Assembly: GCA_964497825.1 (NCBI GenBank)
Contig: CAZCFA010000103.1
Location: 1 to 6,138 of the forward strand
From: RHKX01 sp964497825
GTDB taxonomy: Bacteria; Actinomycetota; Thermoleophilia; Solirubrobacterales; 70-9
DNA: 6,138 bases
Direction of reading: 5' to 3'
The notes under the pieces: model-generated
What the model was told of the DNA's origin: nothing
Database searches by the model: none
The model's input: only the letters and a program-made list of their open reading frames with translations
Made by a program: the position numbers and the translations under genes
Part shown: positions 1 to 4,148 of the stretch, piece after piece
Position numbering within the stretch: the stretch's first letter is position 1
Layout: each line of letters starts with the position of its first letter

Positions 1-260
1 GGGTCGAAGATCATCTTCGGGTGGACGCCGGTGACACCGTCGAGGTCGCCGACGAACTCGCGCATCTGCTCGGAGACCTGGGGGCCGATCGGGCAGGCCG
101 GGGTGGTCAGGGTGAAGGTGACGTAGACCTGGTTGTCGGGCTCGATCTCGACGTCGTAGACGAGGCCGAGCGAGACGAAGTCGAGGCCGAGCTCGGGGTC
201 GATGACCTCCTCGAGCGCCGCGTAGACCTCGTCCTCGGTGACCTTGGTGGCATCGGGCAT
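1..260 (-). CDS. MIP18/DUF59-family Fe-S cluster assembly factor (partial, C-terminus off left edge)
   Basis: Reading the minus strand from the ATG at 260 gives 86 residues before the window ends; the full family domain is usually about 100 residues, so only the tail is missing. The hallmarks are a DPE motif at residues 21-23, the SLGLVYDV stretch at 30-37, and the TTPACPIG loop at 52-59 with the conserved cysteine C56. Members of this family (SufT, the domain at the N-terminus of Mrp/ApbC, eukaryotic MIP18) act in the cytoplasm in maturing or delivering iron-sulfur clusters, with the cysteine implicated in cluster handling. PaaD of phenylacetate oxidation shares the fold, but no paa genes are seen here. 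The start has no Shine-Dalgarno sequence; a TACCGT hexamer lies 7 bases upstream, which suggests a leaderless transcript. The family call is firm; the exact client proteins cannot be told. It is transcribed away from fxsA. Confidence 0.9.
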   Translation of the reverse strand, partial: MPDATKVTEDEVYAALEEVIDPELGLDFVSLGLVYDVEIEPDNQVYVTFTLTTPACPIGPQVSEQMREFVGDLDGVTGVHPKMIFD

Positions 261-267
261 GACGGTC

Positions 268-273
268 ACGGTA
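268..273 (-). promoter_or_regulatory. Candidate -10 element (TACCGT) for a leaderless MIP18-family transcript
   Basis: On the minus strand the sequence TACCGT is followed by 7 bases (GACCGTC) and then the ATG at 260. A TANNNT hexamer at this distance would put transcription initiation at or next to the A of the ATG. There is no purine-rich ribosome-binding sequence in between, which fits leaderless translation. No convincing -35 box is visible about 17 bases further upstream. Confidence 0.5.
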
Positions 274-300
274 GCAACCGGGCGCGCCGCGCTCTGTGAG

Positions 301-313
301 CTGCCGACGGCAG
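301..313. repeat. 13-bp perfect palindrome CTGCCGACGGCAG (possible operator)
   Basis: CTGCCG and CGGCAG are exact reverse complements around a single central A. The site lies in the divergent region between the MIP18-family gene and fxsA, about 30 bases upstream of the minus-strand -10 candidate. This is a plausible place for a dimeric regulator, but short palindromes are common in DNA this GC-rich, so the functional call is weak. Confidence 0.3.
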
Positions 314-315
314 AT

Positions 316-416
316 GCGGGCGGCGCCCCGGCGGGCAGGCCGACCGCGGCGGACTGGCAGCGGCTCGGCGCGGCGGACGCGGGCGGCGCCACGGCGGCCC
401 GCGGGCGGGCGGCGCC
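316..416 (+). repeat. Three direct copies of the 12-mer GCGGGCGGCGCC upstream of fxsA
   Basis: Identical 12-mers sit at 316-327, 379-390 and 405-416; the first two also share flanking bases (14 of 15 identical across 313-327 and 376-390). Each contains the self-complementary GGCGCC. The last copy ends 15 bases before the TACGCT hexamer assigned to fxsA. They could be repeated binding sites or simple GC-rich low-complexity sequence. Apart from these repeats, the palindrome and the promoter candidates, nothing else is seen in this 185-base gap. Confidence 0.4.
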
Positions 417-431
417 GGGCCGGCGGGGCTC

Positions 432-437
432 TACGCT
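432..437 (+). promoter_or_regulatory. Candidate -10 element (TACGCT) for a leaderless fxsA operon transcript
   Basis: TACGCT is followed by 8 bases (TTCGGCCG) and the ATG at 446, with no Shine-Dalgarno sequence in between. Initiation about 7-8 bases after the hexamer would start the mRNA at or next to the start codon. No recognisable -35 box lies 16-18 bases upstream; that stretch is GC-only. Confidence 0.5.
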
Positions 438-445
438 TTCGGCCG

Positions 446-1009
446 ATGCTGCCGCTCCTGCTGTTCTTGATCTTCATCGTGCTGCCGCTGGCGGAGCTGT
501 ACGTGATCATCGTCGTCGGCCAGGCGATCGGGATCCTGCCGACGCTGCTGTTGCTGCTGCTCGACGGCGTGCTCGGGGCGACGCTGGCGCGCTCGCAGGG
601 GCGGGCGGCGTGGCGCCGCTTCAACGTCGCCCTGGCCGAGAGCCGGATGCCCGCCAAGGAGGTCTACGACGGCGCCGCGATCGTCTTCGGCGGCGCGCTG
701 CTGCTCAGCCCGGGCTTCATCACCGACGTCTTCGGCATCCTGCTGCTGCTGCCGCCGACCCGGGCGCTGCTGCGGCGGCTGCTGATCCGCGGCGCCCGCT
801 TCTTCGGTCCGGCGCGGATGGCGTTCCTCGTCTACGACCGCGCCCCGCGCGGCGGCGGTCGCCGGCCGGGGGCTACGGGCGGCCCCGCCCCGGGCGCCTC
901 CCCTCCCCCGCGCCGGCGGCCGGCGCGCAGCTACGACGTCGAGGGCAGCGCCCAGGAGATCCCCGACGAGGAGCCGGCGCTCGGGTCCGGCGGCGAGCGC
1001 GATGGCTGA
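446..1009 (+). CDS. fxsA: FxsA family membrane protein
   Basis: The protein has 187 residues and sits in the cytoplasmic membrane. Very hydrophobic stretches at about residues 1-24 and 27-47, and from about 76 to 104, make three to four membrane segments. Family hallmarks are PLAELYV near 14-20, LGATLARSQG at 43-52 and LLLSPGFITDVFGILLLLPP at 85-104. The tail from about 132 is a Gly/Pro/Arg-rich, probably disordered cytoplasmic extension ending in an acidic segment (DVEGSAQEIPDE, 164-175). E. coli FxsA, when overproduced, relieves F-plasmid exclusion of phage T7; its normal role is unknown. The ATG at 446 is preferred over in-frame starts from 296 because the upstream residues are Arg/Gly-rich and unlike the family, while the hydrophobic N-terminus begins exactly here, 8 bases after a -10 candidate. 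It is the first gene of a four-gene run and overlaps the next by 8 bases. Confidence 0.92.
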   Translation: MLPLLLFLIFIVLPLAELYVIIVVGQAIGILPTLLLLLLDGVLGATLARSQGRAAWRRFNVALAESRMPAKEVYDGAAIVFGGALLLSPGFITDVFGILLLLPPTRALLRRLLIRGARFFGPARMAFLVYDRAPRGGGRRPGATGGPAPGASPPPRRRPARSYDVEGSAQEIPDEEPALGSGGERDG

Positions 1010-1706
1010 GGGCCGCGTGCGGCTGCTCTCCGCGGTCGGCGGCGAGCGCGGCTATCTGGCGCTGACCTCGGATGCGGAGGGCAGCCGGGCGCTACGCCTC
1101 GACGGCGAGAAGCTGATCGTCGCCCGCGCCGGCGGCGAGCTCGGCGAGGGCCGGATCACGCTCGGCGGCGAGGGCGAGCCGCTCGAGCTCTCCTGGAGTC
1201 CGGCCGGGCCGCTGCTCGAGTTCGAGATGGGCGCCGGGCCGGCGCGCGTGCACGGGGTCGCGACCAGCGTCGCCGGCGCCGGCGGCGCGCTCTCGGGGCC
1301 CGGCGTGCTCTGGGACCTGCCGGAGGCGGGCAGCTCGCTGCTGCGGACGCTGTGGGCGGTGACCTCGAAGGGCGCGCTGACGGTGCTCGTCGCGGCTCGT
1401 CCCGACGGCGGCGAGGGCGAGCACGGCGACGAGATCGTCGGCGCGGCGCGGATCCTGCCCGGCGCCGAGCCCTACGGATACGCCGAGCCGCTGCTGTCAA
1501 CCGAGTACGACGGCGACGGCGCCCACACGCGGGCGACGCTCGAGCTCTGGCCCGACGGCGACGGCCACCCGCCCGAGCGCGGCGGCGGCGGGCGGATCTG
1601 CGGCGCCGCCGACGACGGCCCCGGCGGCGCGCTGCGCGCGGCGCGGTTCGGCTGGAGCCTCGGCGGCGAGCAGGCGGTCGGCGGCTACGAGATCCTGCGA
1701 CCGTGA
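1002..1706 (+). CDS. Uncharacterised 234-residue protein following fxsA
   Basis: I do not recognise a family. The protein is Gly- and acid-rich with many short alternating hydrophobic stretches (for example LRLDGEKLIVARA, 31-43, and HTRATLELWPDGDG, 175-188), which suggests a mostly beta-strand fold. There is no signal peptide, membrane segment or metal-binding cluster; the only cysteine is C200. The C-terminal third is the most motif-like: ILPGAEPYGYAEPLLS (151-166), a glycine-rich turn (193-197), then FGWSLGGEQAVGGYEIL (216-232). Its ATG lies inside the last codons of fxsA (ATGGCTGA, 8-base overlap), so translation is probably coupled and the two products may be made together. Codon use matches its neighbours and long-frame integrity supports it as a real gene. 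Function is unknown. Confidence 0.8.
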   Translation: MAEGRVRLLSAVGGERGYLALTSDAEGSRALRLDGEKLIVARAGGELGEGRITLGGEGEPLELSWSPAGPLLEFEMGAGPARVHGVATSVAGAGGALSGPGVLWDLPEAGSSLLRTLWAVTSKGALTVLVAARPDGGEGEHGDEIVGAARILPGAEPYGYAEPLLSTEYDGDGAHTRATLELWPDGDGHPPERGGGGRICGAADDGPGGALRAARFGWSLGGEQAVGGYEILRP

Positions 1707-1712
1707 TCGCGG

Positions 1713-1729
1713 GCCGCCGCACCGGCGGC
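1713..1729 (+). repeat. Short GC hairpin in the gap before the HAD gene
   Basis: GCCGCCG and CGGCGGC are exact reverse complements around a 3-base loop (CAC), starting 7 bases after the stop codon at 1704-1706. There is no T-run after it, so it is not a typical intrinsic terminator. It lies in the only real gap of the operon (46 bases) and may simply reflect base composition, or may protect or attenuate the mRNA. Confidence 0.3.
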
Positions 1730-1752
1730 GGCTTGCGGCAGAAGCGGCCGCC

Positions 1753-2385
1753 GTGCCGATCCGCGCCGTCATCTGCGACTTCGGCGGGGTCCTGACCTCG
1801 CCGCTGCTCGACGCCTTCGTCGCCTTCCAGGAGGACACCGGGATCACGCTCGAGCAGCTCGGGGCGGCGATGGCCCACGGCGGCGAGCGGCTCGGCGCCA
1901 ACCCGCTGTTCGAGCTCGAATGCGGCCGGATCAGCGAGCGGCGCTTCCTCGACCTGCTCCGCGACGGCTTCGAGGCCGAGCTCGGCCGCCGCCCCGAGCT
2001 GCACCGGTTCGGCGCCACCTACATGGAGGCGCTGGTCCCGAACGAGGAGATGATCGCGCTGATGGCCGAGCTCGGCGCCACGCACCGGATGGCGCTGCTG
2101 ACCAACAACGTGCGCGAGTGGGAGCCGCTGTGGCGGGCGAAGCTGCCGGTCGATGAGATCTTCGAGACCGTCGTCGACTCGGCCTTCGTCGGGATGCGCA
2201 AGCCCGATCCCGAGATCTACGAGCTGACCCGCGAGCGGCTCGACGGGATCGAGCCCGGCGAGTGCCTGCTGGTCGACGACACCGAGATCAACTGCGCGGC
2301 CGCCCGGGCGCTCGGCTGGAGCGCCGTCCGCCACGAGGACAACGCGACCTCGATCGCCGAGATAAGGTCGCGGCTCGGTGAGTGA
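1753..2385 (+). CDS. HAD-superfamily hydrolase (HAD-IA, FGGVL subgroup)
   Basis: This 210-residue cytoplasmic protein has all four HAD landmarks: motif I ICDFGGVLT (nucleophile D9), motif II LLTNN (T117), motif III K150 in MRKPDPEIYE, and motif IV LLVDDTE (D175/D176). Residues 17-95 form the helical cap expected of subfamily IA. In the common phosphatase motif DxDxT the second Asp is the general acid/base; here it is Gly11, as in the relatives of the soluble epoxide hydrolase N-domain and of ACAD10 that carry an FGGVL-type motif. Phosphatase activity on a small metabolite is possible, but the substrate and even the reaction are open. The start is GTG at 1753: it puts the nucleophile at the usual residue 9, a weak AGAAG ribosome site ends 8 bases upstream, and no upstream in-frame ATG or GTG exists in the gap. 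It overlaps the next gene by 8 bases (GTGAGTGA). Confidence 0.9.
   Translation: MPIRAVICDFGGVLTSPLLDAFVAFQEDTGITLEQLGAAMAHGGERLGANPLFELECGRISERRFLDLLRDGFEAELGRRPELHRFGATYMEALVPNEEMIALMAELGATHRMALLTNNVREWEPLWRAKLPVDEIFETVVDSAFVGMRKPDPEIYELTRERLDGIEPGECLLVDDTEINCAAARALGWSAVRHEDNATSIAEIRSRLGE
2363..2368 (+). promoter_or_regulatory. Internal TAAGGT element before the acyltransferase start (-10 or ribosome-binding site)
   Basis: TAAGGT ends 9 bases before the GTG at 2378. It can be read as a TANNNT -10 hexamer for a separate leaderless transcript, or its AAGG as a weak Shine-Dalgarno core with 10-base spacing. It is made by the codons ATA (I204) and AGG (R205) of the HAD gene, both of which this GC-rich coding sequence otherwise avoids, suggesting selection on the DNA or RNA rather than on the protein. 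Confidence 0.4.
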
Positions 2386-3505
2386 GCTGAGCGTCAAACC
2401 GGCCCGCAGCCGGTCCGAGGTCCGCGAGTTCATCATGCTGCCGTTCCGGCTCTACGAGGGCTCCGAGCACTGGGTGCCGCCGCTGATCTCCGAGCGCAGA
2501 AAGCACCTCGACCGCCGCCGCAACCCCTACTTCGCCCACGCCGAGGCGGTCTATCTGCTCGCCCGCCGCGGGGACCGCGTCGTCGGCCGGCTCTCCGCCC
2601 AGGTCGATCAGCGCTTCAACGAGGCGCACGGAAACGACTGGGGCCAGTTCGGCTTCTTCGAGTGCGAGGACGATCCCGAGGCGGCAGCGGCGCTGTTCGA
2701 CGGCGCCGAGCGGTGGCTGCGCGAGCGCCGCCGCGACCACGTCGTCGGGCCGATGGACTTCTCGCTCAACCACGAGTGCGGGCTGCTCGTCGACGGCTTC
2801 GACCGCGATCCGCAGATCCTCGAGAACTACCACCACCCCTACTACGGGGCGCTGGTCGAGGGCTGCGGCTACGCGAAGGCGATCGATCTCTACAAGTGGA
2901 GCCTGCACGTCAGCGGCCGCAGCGAGGTGATGCCGGTGCTGTTCGAGCTCGCCGACAAGCTCGAGCCCGAGCACGGGATCACGATCCGCGGCATGCGCAA
3001 GCGCGACCTCGACGCCGAGATCGCCCGCTTCATGGAGATCTACAACCAGGCCTGGGAGAACAACTGGGGCCACACGCCGCTGACCGAGGAGGAGGTCCGC
3101 GCCTACGCCAAGGACCTGAAGCCGGTGCTCGACCCGAACTGGGCGATGATCGCCGAGACCGCCGATGGCGAGACCGTCGGCGTCGCGCTGACGCTGCCCG
3201 ACTACAACCAGGTGCTGAAGAAGCTGCACGGGCGGCTGCTGCCGTTCGGCTGGCTGACGGCGCTGCGCGAGCGCAAGCGGATCGACGCGGTGCGGGTCTT
3301 CGCGCTCGGGGTCAAGCCCGAGTACCAACACACCGGCGTCGCCGCCGGCCTCTACAAGCGCCACTACGACATGGCCGCGGCGACCCCGCAGAAGGGCGGC
3401 GAGACCGGCTGGATCCTGGAGACGAACAAGGCGATGAACCGCGGCATGGAGGCGATGGGCGGCGAGATCATCAAGACCTACCGGATCTACGGCAAGGACC
3501 TGTAG
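2378..3505 (+). CDS. YghO-like GNAT-fold N-acyltransferase family protein (two tandem lobes)
   Basis: This 375-residue soluble protein matches the YghO-like group by its N-terminal pattern: FIMLPFRLY (18-26), HWVPPL (31-36), NPYFAHAEA (49-57), VVGRLSAQVD (68-77), FGFFE (91-95) and GLLVDGFD (135-142). These form a first GNAT-like lobe up to about residue 180. A second lobe follows (about 200-375), with the acyl-CoA-binding loop of motif A in VKPEYQHTGVAAGLY (312-326), after the beta-strand RVFALG (306-311). The loop Q317-H-T-G-V-A fits Q/RxxGxG/A. Only the second lobe shows this loop, so the first may be structural or bind substrate. Acyl transfer from acyl-CoA or acetyl-CoA is the likely reaction; the substrate is not known. 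The GTG start is set by the 8-base overlap with the HAD gene, implying coupled translation and perhaps a shared pathway. It is the last gene of the run; a convergent gene follows 42 bases later. Confidence 0.85.
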   Translation: MSELSVKPARSRSEVREFIMLPFRLYEGSEHWVPPLISERRKHLDRRRNPYFAHAEAVYLLARRGDRVVGRLSAQVDQRFNEAHGNDWGQFGFFECEDDPEAAAALFDGAERWLRERRRDHVVGPMDFSLNHECGLLVDGFDRDPQILENYHHPYYGALVEGCGYAKAIDLYKWSLHVSGRSEVMPVLFELADKLEPEHGITIRGMRKRDLDAEIARFMEIYNQAWENNWGHTPLTEEEVRAYAKDLKPVLDPNWAMIAETADGETVGVALTLPDYNQVLKKLHGRLLPFGWLTALRERKRIDAVRVFALGVKPEYQHTGVAAGLYKRHYDMAAATPQKGGETGWILETNKAMNRGMEAMGGEIIKTYRIYGKDL

Positions 3506-3521
3506 GGACCGGGCGCGGGCG

Positions 3522-3545
3522 CGGCGGGCCGCTTCGCTTCCGCCG
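3522..3545. terminator. Weak bidirectional terminator candidate between convergent genes
   Basis: CGGCGG (3522-3527) pairs with CCGCCG (3540-3545) around a 12-base loop, in the 42-base gap where the acyltransferase gene and the minus-strand gene converge. A stem here could serve both directions. There is no T-run on either strand and the stem is only 6 base pairs, so position is the main support. Confidence 0.3.
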
Positions 3546-3547
3546 GG

Positions 3548-4003
3548 TCAGTTGTCGGAGCCGGCGCGATCCCAGAGGTAGAGCTCCATCGCCTCGACGG
3601 CGAGCTCCTCCTTGCGGGGGTCGCTGAGCCAGTCGAGCACGGTCTCGAGCGCGCGCTCCTCGGTGACGCCGCGGTCGACCGCCTCCTCGCCGCGGAAGCC
3701 GGCGGCGAGCTTGAGCGCCTCGCGGCGGTGGGCGCCGAGCGAGTCGAAGGCGTTGAGCAGAAAGTCGCGGTTGGGGATCGGGTGGGCGATGTTCATCGAG
3801 GCGTGCCAGGCGGCGAGCATCGAGATGTCGTGCTCGTCGAGCTCGGAGATCGCCTTCGCGTAGTGCGCCTCGAGCTCGTCGTCGGGGATCTCGTCGACCC
3901 AGGCGCGGACCGCCTCGCCGAGCAGCTGGCGGCGGGCCTCGCGGCCGACCGAGTCGGCGACGACGCGGATCGCATCGGCGGGGTCGATAAAGCAGAGCGG
4001 CAT
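3548..4003 (-). CDS. Uncharacterised small acidic helical protein (151 residues)
   Basis: I do not recognise a family. The sequence reads as almost entirely alpha-helical and acidic, for example DDELEAHYAKAISELDEHD (41-59), REALKLAAGF (94-103), ERALETVLDWL (116-126) and KEELAVEAMELYLWD (131-145). A less helical segment in the middle, MNIAHPIPNRDFLLNAF (70-86), is the most distinctive part and a possible active or binding region. There is no signal peptide, membrane segment or cysteine pair (one cysteine, C4). Two starts are possible: TTG at 4036 (162 residues) or ATG at 4003. I chose the ATG because TATCTT lies 7 bases upstream, matching the leaderless pattern of the other genes here, whereas the TTG has no ribosome-binding site and its extra 11 residues would be encoded across that hexamer. 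It is divergent from the AddB-like gene and convergent with the acyltransferase. Confidence 0.78.
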   Translation of the reverse strand: MPLCFIDPADAIRVVADSVGREARRQLLGEAVRAWVDEIPDDELEAHYAKAISELDEHDISMLAAWHASMNIAHPIPNRDFLLNAFDSLGAHRREALKLAAGFRGEEAVDRGVTEERALETVLDWLSDPRKEELAVEAMELYLWDRAGSDN

Positions 4004-4010
4004 CGCGGCG

Positions 4011-4016
4011 AAGATA
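4011..4016 (-). promoter_or_regulatory. Candidate -10 element (TATCTT) for a leaderless minus-strand transcript
   Basis: On the minus strand TATCTT is followed by 7 bases (CGCCGCG) and the ATG at 4003, with no Shine-Dalgarno sequence. About 17 bases upstream the minus strand reads GTTTTG, only a poor match to a -35 box. The hexamer decides between the two possible starts of this gene. Confidence 0.5.
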
Positions 4017-4026
4017 GACGGGGGCC

Positions 4027-4075
4027 CTGACGGCAAAACGGCGCCGAAGCAGCGGCGAACGTCAGCGACGGCGCC
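4027..4075. repeat. Inverted and direct repeats in the divergent promoter region (possible operator)
   Basis: CTGACG (4027-4032) and CGTCAG (4060-4065) form an inverted repeat, and ACGGCGCC occurs twice at 4038-4045 and 4068-4075, exactly 30 bases apart, about three helical turns. All lie between the two divergent -10 candidates, where a shared regulator could bind. The elements are short and GC-rich, so chance is a real alternative. Confidence 0.27.
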
Positions 4076-4093
4076 CGGGCCGCGACCTATGCT
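4065..4093 (+). promoter_or_regulatory. Candidate promoter for the leader ORF and AddB-like gene
   Basis: The -10 hexamer TATGCT (4088-4093) is the best match to TATAAT in the window. A partial -35 match, GCGACG (4065-4070), lies at the ideal 17-base spacing. Seven bases (CGGATCG) separate the -10 from the ATG at 4101, so the transcript would start at or next to that ATG, 45 bases upstream of the AddB-like start. Confidence 0.55.
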
Positions 4094-4100
4094 CGGATCG

Positions 4101-4148
4101 ATGTTCGCGAACGAGCCGAAGCGACCCCGAGGGGGCGGCGCGAGATGA
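4101..4148 (+). CDS. Possible leaderless 15-codon leader ORF coupled to the AddB-like gene
   Basis: ATG at 4101 opens a 15-residue ORF, MFANEPKRPRGGGAR, whose TGA stop (4146-4148) overlaps the ATG of the AddB-like gene (4145-4147) as ATGA. The ATG follows the -10 hexamer by 7 bases, so it would sit at the 5' end of the mRNA. If translated, ribosomes finishing it would be placed exactly at the downstream start. The peptide is basic and has no run of one amino acid that would suggest classical attenuation. It may be a translation-delivery device, or the ATG may be coincidental in a 45-base untranslated leader. Confidence 0.4.
   Translation: MFANEPKRPRGGGAR
4129..4135 (+). promoter_or_regulatory. 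Shine-Dalgarno-like GAGGGGG for the AddB-like gene
   Basis: GAGGGGG ends 9 bases before the ATG at 4145. It is the clearest ribosome-binding sequence in the window and lies inside the 15-codon leader ORF, so the AddB-like gene could be started independently, by re-initiation, or both. It supports 4145 as the start. Confidence 0.5.

Noticed and set aside
21..299. Plus-strand 92-codon frame opposite the MIP18-family gene
   Set aside because: The minus strand encodes the conserved DPE and TxPACP motifs, so this is an antisense shadow.
446..1009. FxsA as evidence of a phage-defence or anti-exclusion island
   Set aside because: FxsA is a widespread housekeeping membrane protein; there are no phage, plasmid or defence genes, and base composition is uniform.
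238..1065. Plus-strand open frame overlapping fxsA in another frame, and the upstream extension of fxsA to 296
   Set aside because: Both give Arg/Ala/Gly-rich sequence unlike any family; the FxsA hydrophobic start lies exactly at the ATG at 446.
1713..1729. Strong intrinsic terminator splitting the four-gene run
   Set aside because: The stem is only 7 base pairs with a 3-base loop and no T-run follows, so I kept it as a hairpin only.
1156..2436. Minus-strand open frame of 426 codons across the unknown gene and the HAD gene
   Set aside because: The product turns into low-complexity Arg/Ala sequence, and the plus strand carries all HAD motifs in frame.
2288..3364. Minus-strand open frame of 358 codons opposite the acyltransferase
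   Set aside because: It has no recognisable motifs and mirrors the codon structure of the plus-strand gene, which has clear family features.
4004..4036. TTG start at 4036 for the minus-strand gene
   Set aside because: It has no ribosome-binding site, TTG is a rare start, and the extension would cover the -10 hexamer that is well placed for the ATG at 4003.
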